This document shows positions 22,701 to 33,481 of a DNA stretch of 64,000 bases, piece by piece (within the stretch, counting starts at the first letter, position 1; each line of letters starts with the position of its first letter). The notes under the pieces were generated by a model that saw only the letters and a program-made list of their open reading frames with translations, had not been told where the DNA came from and searched no databases. Position numbers and translations under genes: made by a program. The DNA comes from Aquarana catesbeiana (lineage: Eukaryota; Chordata; Amphibia; Anura; Ranidae), in the NCBI RefSeq assembly GCF_042186555.1, contig NC_133324.1, forward strand, positions 3,317,558 through 3,381,557, read 5' to 3'.

Positions 22701-24787
22701 CGCAAGCGTCGGTCTGGCGTCAAATGTAAACAGCAATTGCACCATGCATGTGAGGTATCACCGCGAAGGTCAGATCGAGGGCAGTAATTTTAGCAGTAGA
22801 CCTCCTCTGTAAATCTAAAGTGGTAACCTGTAAAGGCTTTTAAAGGCTTTTAAAAATGTATTAATTTTGTTGCCACTGCACGTTTGTGCGCAATTGTAAA
22901 GCATGTCATGTTTGGTATCCATGTACTCGGCCTAAGATCATCTTTTTTATTTCATCAAACATTTGGGCAATATAGTGTGTTTTAGTGCATTAAAATTTAA
23001 AAAAGTGTGTTTTTTCCACAAAAAATGCGTTTGAAAAATCGCTGCGCAATTACTGTGTGAAAAAAAAAAATGAAACACCCACCATTTTAATCTGTAGGGC
23101 ATTTGCTTTAAAATAATATATAATGTTTGGGGGTTCAAAGTAATTTTCTTGCAAAAAAAAATAATTTTTTCATGTAATCAAAAAGTGTCAGAAAGGGCTT
23201 TGTCTTCAAGTGGTTAGAAGAGTGGGTGATGTGTGACATAAGCTTCTAAATGTTGTGCATAAAATGCCAGGACAGTTCAAACCCCCCCAAATGACCCCAT
23301 TTTGGAAAGTAGACACCCCAAGCTATTTGCTGAGAGGTATGTCGAGTCCATGGAATATTTTATATTGTGACACAAGTTGCGGGAAAGAGACAAATTTTTT
23401 TTTTTTTTTTTTTTTTTTGCACAAAGTTGTCACTAAATGTTATATTGCTCAAACACGCCATGGGGATTTGTGAAATTACACCCCAAAATAAATTCTGTTG
23501 CTTCTCCTGAGTACGGGGATACCACATGTGTGAGACTTTTTGGGAGCCTAGCCGCGTACGGGACCCCGAAAACCAAGCACCGCCTTCAGGCTTTCTAAGG
23601 CCGTAAATTTTTGATTTCACTCTTCACTGCCTATCACAGTTTCGGAGGCCATGGAAAGCCCAGGTGGCACAAAACCCCCCCAAATGACCCCATTTTGGAA
23701 AGTAGACACCCCAAGCTATTTGCTGAGAGGTATAGTGAGTATTTTGCAGACCTCACTTTTTGTCACAAGGTTTTGAAAATTGAAAAAAGAAAAAAAAAAA
23801 AATTTTTTTCTGGTCTTTCTTCATTTTCAAAAACAAATGAGAGCTGCAAAATACTCACCATGCCCCTCAGCAAATAGCTTGGGGTGTCTACTTTCCAAAA
23901 TGGGGTCATTTGGGGGGGGGTTTGTGCCATCTTGGCATTTTATGGCCTTCAAAACTGTGATAGGTAGTGAGGAGTGAAATCAAAAATGTATGCCCTTAGA
24001 AATCCTGAAGGTGGTGCTGGGTTTTCGGGGCCCCGTACGCAGCTAGGCTCCCAAAAAGTGCCACACATGTGGTATCCCCGTACTCAGGAGAAGCAGCTGA
24101 ATGTATTTTGGGGTGCAATTCCACATATGCCCATGGCCTATGTGAGCAATATATCATTTAGTGACAACTTTTTGTAAATTTTTTTTTTTTTTTTTTTTTT
24201 TGTCATTATTCAATCACTTGGGACAAAAAAAATAAATATTCAATGGGTTCAACATGCCTCTCAGCAATTTCCTTGGGGTGTCTACTTTCCAAAATGGGGT
24301 CATTTGGGGGGGGTTTGTACTGCCCTGCCATTTTAGCACCTCAAGAAATGACATAGGCAGTCATAAACTAAAAGCTGTGTAAATTCCAGAAAATGTACCC
24401 TAGTTTGTAGACGCTATAACTTTTGCGCAAACCAATAAATATACGCTTATTGACATTTTTTTTACCAAAGACATGTGGCCGAATACATTTTGGCCTAAAT
24501 GTATGACTAAAATTTAGTTTATTGGATTTTTTTTATAACAAAAAGTAGAAAATATCATTTTTTTTCAAAATTTTCAGTCTTTTTCCGTTTATAGCGCAAA
24601 AAATAAAAACGGCAGAGGTGATCAAATACCATCAAAAGAAAGCTCTATTTGTGGGAAGAAAAGGACGCAAATTTCGTTTGGGTAGAGCATTGCATGACCG
24701 CGCAATTAGCAGTTAAAGCGACGCAGTGCCGAATTGTAAAAAGTGCTCTGGTCAGGAAGGGGGTAAATCCTTCCGGGGCTGAAGTGG
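19712..24787. mobile_element. piggyBac-type element P2 (5.08 kb, no intact transposase)
   Basis: The ends CCACTTGCCGACC and CCACTTCAGCCCC (read inward) are flanked by TTAA at 19708-19711 and 24788-24791. A piggyBac-like C-terminal cysteine-rich domain remains at about 21480-21697, which assigns the superfamily. The rest is non-coding: a roughly 360-bp-offset direct duplication (about 20605-20860 and 20965-21225), poly(C), poly(A) and poly(T) runs, and several direct and inverted copies of a block with CCATTTTGGAAAGTAGACAC (about 23275, 23670, 23880, 24270). The insertion splits the L1 relic between WRIN and TDP. Confidence 0.85.
21314..21697 (+). pseudogene. piggyBac transposase C-terminal zinc-binding domain remnant
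   Basis: The end of this 127-codon frame carries CVCSKRVYRRDTRYYCPSC followed by GLC, ECF and YH, the cysteine-rich C-terminal domain of piggyBac transposases that binds the element ends. The catalytic DDD domain is absent. Upstream text in the frame (before about residue 60) is not recognised. The domain is a leftover of an autonomous ancestor of the TTAA-flanked family. Confidence 0.75.
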
Positions 24788-24921
24788 TTAACAGACCCCA
24801 CACATCAGAATGAGATTGCTTCAGAAATAAATGATTATTTTGCACTAAACCCAACTCCAGATATCTCCCCAACTACACTATGGCTTTCCCATAAAGCGGT
24901 CATGAGAGGCCACCTCATTAA

Positions 24922-26046
24922 CCACTTCCCGCCCAGTCAATAGAATATTGACGTCCGGGAAGTGGTCCTGTTATCCTGACTGAGGACATAGTTCATATGT
25001 CCTGAGGTCATATGACGTCCAGCAGGATAACATGCCAGCGTGCGCGCCCACGGGGGGGCGCGCAATGCGGCGATCACGAGCACGGCATGTCAGTCTGACA
25101 TGGCGGCTCTCCCTGTCAGGGGGGGGTCTGTGCTGATAATCAGCACATTGATTATCAGCACAGCCCCCTCAGATGTGCCAAATACATGCCAATAGGTGCC
25201 CAGCAGTGTCCCCATAATAAAAGACTGCCAGTGCCCACCACAGTGCCAATCAGTGCCCATTACAGTGCCAATCAGTGCCCAGCAGTAACACCTGTAAGTA
25301 ATACATCAGTACCTCATCATCAGTGCTGCCCATCAGTACCACCTATCAGTGCCAATCAGTGCCCATCAGTGCCACCTGTCAGTGCCCATCAGTGCCACCT
25401 ATCAGTGCCAATCAGTGCCCATCAGTGCCACCTGTCAGTGCCCATCAGTACCACCTATCAGTGCCAATCAGTGCCCATCAGTGCCACCTGTCAGTGCCCA
25501 TCAGTGCCACCTATCAGTGCCGTCTAGCAGTGCCCATCAGTGCCACCTATCAGTGCCGCCTATCAGTGCCCATCAGTGCCACCTATCAGTGCCACCTATC
25601 AGTGCCCATCAGTGCCACCTATCAGTGCCACCTATCAGTGCCGCCTATCAGTGCCCATCAGTGCCTATCGGTGCCCATCAATTCTACATATCAGTGCCTC
25701 CTCATCAGTGCCCATCAGTGACACCTCATCAGTGACACCTCATCAGTGCCAGCTCATTAGTACCCGTCAGTGAAGGGGAAAACAAAATTTTATGACAGAA
25801 ACTGAGAAAAACTTTTTTTTTTTTCAAAAATGTTGGTATTTTTTAGTTTGTTTAGCAAAAAATAAAAACCCCCCAGAGGTGATGAAATACCACCAAAAGA
25901 AAGTTCTATTTGTGGGAAGAAAATGATAAAAATGTAGTTTGGGTACAGTGTTGTATGACCGCGTAATTGTCATTCAAAGTGGGACAGCACAGAAAGCTGA
26001 ACATTGTCCTGGGCAGGAAGGGGGGGAAATGCCGGTATTGAAGGGG
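24922..26046. mobile_element. piggyBac-type MITE P3
   Basis: The ends are CCACTTCCCGCCC (left) and, read inward from the right, CCCCTTCAATACC. TTAA lies at 24918-24921 and 26047-26050. Removing the element and one TTAA joins L1 codons for LIK and RAAQ in frame. The interior holds the tandem array at 25200-25770 and the family block ending near 26040. Confidence 0.9.
25200..25770. repeat. Short tandem array built on CAGTGCC
   Basis: Units of about 11-12 bp (CAGTGCCCAT, CAGTGCCACCTAT, CAGTGCCAAT) repeat in irregular order for about 570 bp inside P3. All forward frames stay open, so the predicted peptides (PISATYQC and similar) are artefacts. Confidence 0.9.
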
Positions 26047-26154
26047 TTAAACGAGCTGCTCAATGTAATTTGATGAAATTCGGCTCCTGGTCCAGACGCT
26101 TTTTCCTCTTTCTACTATAAACAATTTCAACGTCTTCTAATACCAAATGTAACA

Positions 26155-26262
26155 AAATGATCCATTTCAGCCCCCCGGACCATTTGGCTGCCCAAAGACC
26201 AGAGCACTTTTTGCGATTCGGCGCTGCGTCGCTTTAACTGACAATTGCGCGGTCATGCTCCC
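26155..26262 (-). mobile_element. piggyBac-type terminal fragment P4
   Basis: Reversed, it gives the family end block (CAGTTAAAGCGACGCAGCGCC, then a poly-A-like stretch and GGGGCTGAAATGG). TTAA is decayed, and the rest of the element is missing. It ends the L1 relic. Confidence 0.6.
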
Positions 26263-27600
26263 CAACAACTGCTACCCATATTGCCGTGGGTGGGGTTATG
26301 TAACGGGTGACCCCGCCCCCTCTGACATCACAGGGAATGCCACAGGGAAGTCCCCGTCAAGTCCCCGTATGTCAGAGGGGGGCGGGGTCACCGGGTGGCT
26401 CCGCCCACCATTATTTAAGAACCGTCAGAAGAGGAGAAGCGTCACACAGCGGGAGCCTCCCATCATGCTGGATGCGGAGCGGCCCGAGGAGAAGAAGGAA
26501 AGAAGACGCCGACGCCGCGGAGGAAGATGCCGGACGAGAACACCGGAGGAAGAACCAGAAGAACCAGAAGAACCAGAAGAAGAAGAAGATGGAGGAAGGA
26601 ACCGAAGGAAGATAGAAGAAAGAAGAAGCATTTAAATAAAGGAATTGTCAAAAACTGTCTCTTGTCATTTTTAACATTTGTGACAGTTTTTTTGTGAAAT
26701 AGTAGGGGTACTTTTGTACCCCCTTTACCATTTCACACAGGGGGGGGCCGGGATCTGGGGGTCCCCTTGTTAAAGGGGGCTTCCAGATTCCGATAAGCCC
26801 CCCGCCCGCAGACCCCCACAACCACCGGGCAAGGGTTGTGGGGATGAGGCCCTTGTCCTCATTAACATGGGGACAAGGTGTTTTGGGGGGCTACCCCAAA
26901 GCACCCTCCCAATGTTGAGGGCATGTGGCCTGGTACGGTTCAGGGGGGGGCCGCTCTCTTATCCCCCCTCTTTTCCTGCGGTCTGCCAGGTTGCGTGCTC
27001 GGATAAGGGTCTGGTATGGATTTTTGGGCGGACCCCACGCCATTTTTTAAAAAAATTTTGGCGCAGGGATCCCCTTAATATCCAAACCAGACCTTAAGGG
27101 CCTGGTATGGAATTTAGGGGGACCCCCACGTCATTTTTTTTTTAATTTTGGTTCGGGGTCCCCCTGTGGGAAATTCCATGCCGTTTTTATCAATGAACTT
27201 CTATGTGTATTGTCGGACCGGCAATTCATTAATAGCCGCGAGTAGTTTTAAATGACTTTTTTTCCTTAGAAATGTCATTTTGCTGTCAGACTGTTCTAAA
27301 CATGGGAAACATGCGCCCCTTTACAGGCATACTATAGACACCCCCCAGGTAGGAAATGTAAAGGAATATTACACTTTTATTGTTTGACTTTAAGCATTAT
27401 TAAAATCACTGCTCCCGAAAAAAAGACCGTTTTTAAAACTTTTTTTGCATTGATCCATGTCCCCTGGGGCAGGACCCGGGTCCCCAAACACTTTTTATGA
27501 CAATAACTTGCATATAAGCCTTTAAAATTAGCACTTTTGATTTCTCCCATAGACTTTTAAAGGGTGTTCCGCGGCTTTCGAATTTGCCGCAAACACCCCA
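26263..27600 (+). repeat. Dispersed repeat family A, copy 2 (longer)
   Basis: From 26767 it matches copy 1 (13424-14270). The extra 5' part has GC-rich boxes, a TATA-like ATTATTTAAGAACC near 26410, and an Arg/Glu-rich frame (26466-26635, beginning MLDAERPEEKKER) followed at 26634 by an AATAAA signal. The frame may be a real short transcript of the element, but its purine-only composition makes chance likely. No family is assigned. Confidence 0.65.
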
Positions 27601-27626
27601 AATTGTACGCTGTTCGGCGAACTGTA

Positions 27627-28400
27627 TACCGTATATACTCGAGTATAAGCCGAGTTTCTCAGCACATTTTTTTGTGCTGAAAATGCCCCCCTCGGCTTAT
27701 ACTCGAGTCAGGCATTTTTCTGCAGTAGAGAATTACATTTTCCGAACCGAAGTTGTGGCCCCGTATCTCGAGGCCACTTGGTGCTAGGAACCCCAAATTT
27801 GGTGTGCAAACCCAGTGGAACTAGCACTACAACATAGCCATAGCTGGGGTTCCTAGCACCAAGTGGCCCCGAGATACGGGCCCCCAAAGTCGGATTGGAA
27901 AATGACATTCTCTGAATGTCAGAAAAGTGCTTGACATTTTCTGAACCAAATTTGGGGCCACATATCTTGGGGCCACTTGGTGCTAGGAATCCCAGCTTTG
28001 GATATGTTATAGTGCTAGTTCTACTGGGTTTGCTGACCACATATGGGGTTCCTAGCTCCAAGTGGCCTCGAGATACGGGGCCCCAAAGTTGGTCAACTGT
28101 GTCCATCTGCAGCAATGTCATTTCGGGACCCTTTGGGTCCAGAGACCCCAAATTTTGGCTGCAGCTAGGGGGCATCTAGGAACCCTTAACTACCGAGTTT
28201 GAAGTTTGGTGACCTATGGCTGCAAATGGGCACAGTGAGGCTGCAAATGGGCATTGTTGACCCTCTTTTCCACACACAGTAGCTGCGCATTTCTCACCCA
28301 AGGCTTATACTCGAGTCAATAAGTTTTCCCAGTTTTTTGTGGTAAAATTAGGTGCCTCGGCTTATATTCGGGTCGGCTTATACTCCAGTATATACGGTAA
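27627..28400. mobile_element. TA-flanked transposon with CCGTATATACTCGAGTATAA termini
   Basis: Inverted ends (ACCGTATATACTCGAGTATA at 27628; ACCGTATATACTGGAGTATA read from the right end at 28399) are bordered by TA, as in Tc1/mariner-type MITEs. Both ends continue into AAGCCGA, and the inner sequence holds further TATACTCGAGTCA copies. The middle has diverged direct and inverted copies of a block with GGGTTCCTAGCACCAAGTGG. There is no transposase. Confidence 0.7.
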
Positions 28401-28871
28401 CCATTTTCTTAACAATCACGTGGTCATGTCCCACTCCGGAGGTTAGGCGTTATTTCCACCGTCTTCTACCTGTTTGGTACCCAGGCCGCTTGATAATGTT
28501 GCTTTTACATGTGCCAATATTTATGGACCTGACTGTATGTTTATTTTCAACAGCATGACCCTCCAATAATATCAGCGGCTTGAGGAGTTTATTCTCCCCT
28601 TGGTGGCGGGCATGTGCCTCTCCAGATAGGGGTGGACTCTCTTTGGAGCTTGGTCCTCCCCTCTCTTCCCTCTTGTGTTGCTGTCAACTGCTATCTACTC
28701 AAGGGCTTTGCGCACGCGCATTGCGACACTCTTGGGTGCGCAGTGGGGAGAGACGGACCCGGTGACATTGGCGCTTGACGTAGCCGCAGCATCTGCACGT
28801 ATATCCGGGTTGGGGGCTTTTAAGGCGACCTTCTGGCCGCCTTCTGTGTGAAGGCAGACACCCGGGATATT
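28401..28871. other. Unrecognised interval
   Basis: No gene or known element is recognised. The right end abuts the truncated 3' LTR of the gypsy element. Confidence 0.4.
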
Positions 28872-29191
28872 AGGAAGGCCTAAATAGGCTGATTGGTGCC
28901 AAACGCCGTGCCCGTGCGAGCGCCGTTACGCACAGGCGCCCACGCACCTGCACGCGCCTGAGCGTGTCCCGGACAGCGGCACGCACACCAGCACCACCAG
29001 GCAAATGTATAGTAGCGCACACAGGCGAACGCGCGCTAACGCGAACGCGCCCAGGCACCACCGCGTCCGCCACGGCCAGCCAGAATGCCAACACCAGTGC
29101 CCATAGAGGCAGGCGCCCGCGCACCCGCAGGAACGCGCGCACCATCGTGCCCAGGCGCGCGACGACGCCCAATCAGGTAACATCTCTGACA
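28872..29191 (-). repeat. Truncated 3' LTR of the chromovirus
   Basis: About 320 bp align with 33940-34278 by eye. The outer edge in coding sense starts TGTCAGAG. Beyond 28872 the match to the 797-bp 5' LTR stops, so the U5-side part is deleted or replaced. Confidence 0.85.
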
Positions 29192-29218
29192 GTGCCCCCT
29201 CCTCAAGGGCAGACACCG
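29192..29218 (-). promoter_or_regulatory. Polypurine tract of the chromovirus
   Basis: In coding sense the purine run GAGGAGGGGGC lies just ahead of the TGTCAG start of the 3' LTR. Confidence 0.55.
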
Positions 29219-32200
29219 GATGCCCAATTGGGTTAACTTGGAAGCATGTGAGTCCTTGAAAGCCTGCAAGAGTTCTCCGGCATGCAAATTGTTTTCTGGT
29301 TCCCATGAGTTGTCCTCAGGGCCATATCCCTTCCACTTTATGAGGTATTGGGTTTGATTACGTGTCCTTCTGCAGTCTAATATTGCTTCCACTTCAAACT
29401 CCTCCTCGTTGTCTACAAGGAAGGGTTTGGGTGGACCGACACTACGGCCAACAAAAGAATTGGGGATAACCGGCTTCAAGAGAGATACATGGAAGACCGG
29501 GTGCACCTTCAGAGAATTCAGCAGATCAAGCTCGTAGGCGACATTGTTAATCTTCCTCCTTACCAGGAAGGGACCCAGGAACTTAGGGCCTAGTTTTTTA
29601 GATGGACATGCCAGTTTCAGATTGGCTGTAGATAACCATACTGGGTTGCCAGGTTCCAACACAAGTTCTCCACCCCTCTTTTTATCAAACGCCTTCTTAT
29701 ATCCTTCTTGGGCCTTGGCCATGGTATCTTGTAATAGTTTGTTGTTCACTGAGAAGAAATTCGGGGTCTCAGATACTGCAGGAACAGAACACTCAGGTAT
29801 TGATCCAGGCAAAAAGGTCGGATGAAAGCCATAGTTGGCATAGAATGGAGTCTGGTTGGTGGCTGAATGCAAGGAATTATTGTAAGAAAACTCCGCAATC
29901 ATCCTGGGAGAAGGCAGAAAAGCAGCGGAGATACTGCTCCAGAGTCTGATTCGTCCTCTTAGTTTGCCCATTAGACTGGGGATGGTAGGCCGAGGAGAAT
30001 GCCAACTCAATTTCCAAGGAGCCACAGAGGGCCTTCCAGAATCTGGAGGTGAACTGGACACCACGGTCAGAAACTATACTCTTCGGAACTCCATGTAGCC
30101 TGACAATTTCCTTAATAAAAATATCAGCTGTATCCGTTGCCGATGGAGTACCCTTCATTGGGAGGAAATGAGCCATTTTAGACAATCTGTCTACCACGAC
30201 AAAGATGGAGGAAAAGCCTTCTGATGGGGGGAGTTCGACGACAAAGTCCATTGAGATCATACTCCATGGTCTCTCTGGGACTGGGAGAGGTTTCAATAGT
30301 CCCCAAGCTCTGGCCCGGCTGGTTTTGCTTCTAGCGCAAGTATTGCAGGAATCAACGAACCTTCTACAATCCCTAATGAGATGAGGCCACCAGAAGGTAC
30401 GTAGTACCAGATCATTCGTTTTTCGTGAGTCGAAATGTCCAGCTAATTTGTGATCATGACACAGTTCCAATACCTGTACCCTTAGTTCTTTGGGGACCAC
30501 AATCTTGTTTTTGTGCCAAAACAGGCCATCCTTGGTACAGGCCCCAGTGGATGGCGTCACCTCCATAGAAGCCTGTCTGATTTGAGAGATTAGATCTTCT
30601 TGTAGAAGCAAGAAATTTCCAGGAGGAAGGATGGTATCTGGAGGTAAGGTTTCTTCCGAATCATGGAAAATACGTGAGAGTGCGTCAGATTTAATATTTT
30701 TGGATCCGGGTCTGAAGGTGATGTGGAACTGAAATTGAGAAAAAAAAAGTGCCCATATGGCCTGCCGGGGTTTTAGCCTCTTAGCCGTTCTCAGGTATTC
30801 TAGGTTTTTATGGTCCGTGTAGACCAGGATGGGATAAGCAGCACCCTCCAGAAGGTAACGCCATTCCTCTAAAGCCGCCTTAATAGCCAGGAGTTCACGA
30901 TCTCCCACATCGTAATTTCTCTCAGAAGATGAAAGTTTTCATGAGAAAAACTCCACAGAGTACAAAAGAGCTTTGGTGCCTTGTCGTTGTGAGAGTACAG
31001 CTCCTACCGCAATTTCGGAAGCGTCAACTTCTAACACGAATGGTAGAGCTGGGTTGGGGTGCTTTAAAATGGTGGCTGAGGTAAATAGAGCCTTGAGTTC
31101 CTCAAAGGCCGACTGTTCCTTAGGAGTCCAGCAAAACTGACTTCCTTGTCTGGTGAGTTCAGTAATGGGAGCGATTATCAAGGAGAATCCTTTTATGAAT
31201 TTTCTATAGAAGTTGGCAAAGCCAATAAAGCGTTGTACCCCTTTCTTATCAATAGGTGCAGGCCAGTCCAGGATAGCAGATACTTTTTGGGGATCCATCT
31301 TGATGCCCTCAGGGGAGATGATCAGGCCCAGAAACTGAATGCATTGAAGCTCTAATTCACATTTTTCAAGTTTTGCATAGAGCCCATGTTGCCTAAGTCG
31401 GGTGAGAACATTTTGCACATGCCTGCGGTGGTCGGCCAGAGAGACGGAGAAAATCAGGATATCATCCAGATAGACTATGACATAGAGGTCTAGGAAGTCA
31501 CGGAATATATCATTGACAAAGTGTTGGAAGGTGGCTGGCGCGTTACACAGGCCAAAGGGCATGACAAGGTACTCGAAGTGCCCAAATCGAGTACGAAAAG
31601 CCGTTTTCCACTCATCCCCTTCTCTTATGCGGATTAAGTGGTACGCCCCGCGGAGATCCAGCTTGGTGAAAACTTTTGCAGTTCCCAGTCTTTGGAATAA
31701 CTCGGGTACCAAAGGTAACGGGTATCTGTTCTTTACAGTGATTTTGTTTAATTCCCGGTAGTCGATACAGGGGCGTAGGGTGTGATCCTTCTTCTCCACG
31801 AAGAAGATGCCTGCACCAGCTGGAAACGTGGAAGGGCTGATAAACCCTTTCTTTAGGTTCTCGTCAATATAATTTTTCAAGGTGCCCAGCTCCTGCTCAG
31901 TTAGTGGGAAAATTCTCCCAAAGAGAACTTCGGTTCCAGGTAAGAGTTCTATTGGGCAGTCATAAGGCCTGTGAACTGGAAGGGTCTCTGCCCCCTTCTT
32001 ACTGAAGACATCCTGGAAATCCCGGTAGGCCTCAGGAAGGGATTGGCAAAGCTTGGTATCAGAATCCAAACAAAGACACTGGGTCGGTGTCACGGGTGTC
32101 CCATGTAAGCAATGTTGCCTGCAGTAGTCAGATAGGAATTGGATTTTTCCCGTAGACCAGTGAATGCTGGGGTTATGTGGCTGTAGCCAGGGCATTCCGA

Positions 32201-32456
32201 GGATGATTGGGAAGAGAGGAGAGGAGATGACATCCAAGCGTAAGAGTTCCTGGTGTTCCGGGCCTATGGTGGCCAGTAGTGGAACAGTCTCAGAGGTGAC
32301 TGGACCAGAACTAAGGGTAGAGCCATCAGCTAGGAATACTGCAAGACCCTGGGTCTTAGGTTGAAGAGGAATGCCATGATTATTAACAAAGGTCTGATCG
32401 ATGAAGCCACTGCATGACCGACACCGGGATGTTCTTTCCGGGAAGCTGTAATACAA
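29219..32456 (-). pseudogene. Chromovirus pol: protease, RT, RNase H, integrase, chromodomain
   Basis: From 32456 downward, protease shows CSGFIDQTFV and ILGMPWL, but the catalytic Asp before it is missing at the frameshift joining gag (about 32383-32456). RT has FFVEKKDHTLRPCIDYRELN, KLDLRGAYHLIRI, PFGLCNAPATFQ and YLDD (near 31470). RNase H follows with EVDASEIAVGAVL and VYTDHKNLEYL; a TGA at 30939-30941 breaks it. Integrase has its HHCC zinc finger (H...H in HDHKLAGH, CNTC), Asp in SMDFVV and Asp in VSDRGVQF. The third catalytic residue reads QTKRTNQ instead of the usual QTERxNQ. After a frameshift near 29930 the C-terminus (29239-30064) includes the chromodomain (EVEAILDCRR ... YLIKWKGYGPEDNSWEP), which in this group steers integration to marked chromatin. 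Confidence 0.9.
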
Positions 32457-33468
32457 CAGAGATTGTCAAATGGTTACCAGATTTGGGCAAAACAGATGCA
32501 CAAGAGGAAGAGGACGTCAGACACTTACGTATCTTGTTGGGGCAGGTCCTCACAAAATGTCCTTGTTCCCCGCAGTACAGGCATAAGTTGTGAGTACGTC
32601 TGCGCATCCTCTCTTCCGGGGTAAGGGATGGCTGGAGCAGACCAAGTTGCATGGGTTCGGGTGCTTCCGTGGCTGGAGTAGAGGAGAGAGGCAATTGGTT
32701 GGGGGAACCGGGAACCCTAGGGAGCATCCAAATAGGACGAGGATGACTAGAGGACCTCTCAGAGCGTCTTTCTCTCAGACGACGGTCAATTTGAATAGAC
32801 AGGTTTATGAGTTCATCCAGAGTCTGTGGTATCCCAACACGTGCCAGCTCATCCTTAAGGGGATCAGATAACCCCATCCGAAATTGATGACGCAAAGCAG
32901 CATCGTTCCACTCTGTATCAGAGCTCCAACGTCAGAACTCAACTGCGTAGTCTTCGGCCGCTCTGCGGCCTTGCTGCAGGGAATGCAAGGCTGCCTCAGC
33001 AGTAGTAGTAAGTTGAGGGTCCTCGTATAACTGTGACATTGCCAGGAAAAAAGCGTCCAGGGTATCCAAGGATCTATACTTCTGCTCTAGTAGATGATGA
33101 GCCCAAGTCTGGGGTTTGCCGGACAGCAGTGCAATGACAAATCCCACCTTTGCGTCCAGAGAGAACGTGCAAGGCTGTAACGCAAAATAGAGCTCGCAGG
33201 CGTTACGGAAGGCCCCGTATTTGCGACCATCTCCAGTAAATTTTTCGGGTGTGGGTACCCTGGGTTCCAGAGGGAACATTACTACGGAGGGTGCTGGGGA
33301 AAGTCTGGCAGATGACGCCCCCTGTGGGGGAGGAGCTGCTGAGAGGGCTTGGACCTGACCCTCTAATCTGGTGTAGCCTTCTTGTAGGCTCTTGACTGCT
33401 TGGGTGAGGCCCGCGAGGTGCCTACAAAGTTCATCCATGGGGGAGGCCCCCTGCCTGGACTCGGTCAT
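32383..33468 (-). pseudogene. Chromovirus gag with CCHC zinc knuckle
   Basis: The start at 33468 (MTESRQGASP) is followed by a coiled-coil-prone segment, a capsid-like core (PEKFTGDGRKYGAFRNACELYF, then ALLSGKPQTWAH), and the RRAAEDYAVEF block. A TGA at 32932-32934 stands where arginine (CGA) is usual. The frame then continues through FRMGLSDPLKDELA and LINLSIQIDRRLRERR to one zinc knuckle CLYCGEQGHFVRTC (near 32540-32580). Gag proteins of this kind build the intracellular particle. Confidence 0.88.
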
Positions 33469-33481
33469 GGCTGCCTGATAC

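Larger units (their letters stand above)
17178..26150 (+). pseudogene. L1/Tx1-type LINE ORF2 relic, split by nested insertions
   Basis: Pieces of one ORF2 appear in order on the plus strand. They are: 17178-17277 (start of the endonuclease, LSRNVRGF and NAKILML); 18650-18962 (ETHF, then KTKGVSIFI, ending LILGGD); 19411-19711 (FNSAYQTNLDRS, SRIDYILC, WSDHQ, WRIN); 24788-24921 (TDP, NDYFALNP, TLWLSHKAVMRGHLI); and 26047-26150 (KRAAQCN, then SAPGPDAFSSFYY of the RT start). The gaps hold four TTAA-flanked elements. Joining flanks across 18963-19410 restores the GGDFN endonuclease motif, and joining across 24922-26046 restores the residues following HKAVMRGHLI in frame. Single-base indels and a deletion before SAPGPD show independent decay. 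The catalytic palm of the RT is not present. Confidence 0.88.

Noticed and set aside
26255..26651. Four overlapping frames as host genes encoding Arg-rich nuclear proteins
   Set aside because: They lie in a dispersed repeat. The composition (GAAGAA runs) explains the frames, and only the MLDAERPEE frame is mentioned as a possible element transcript.
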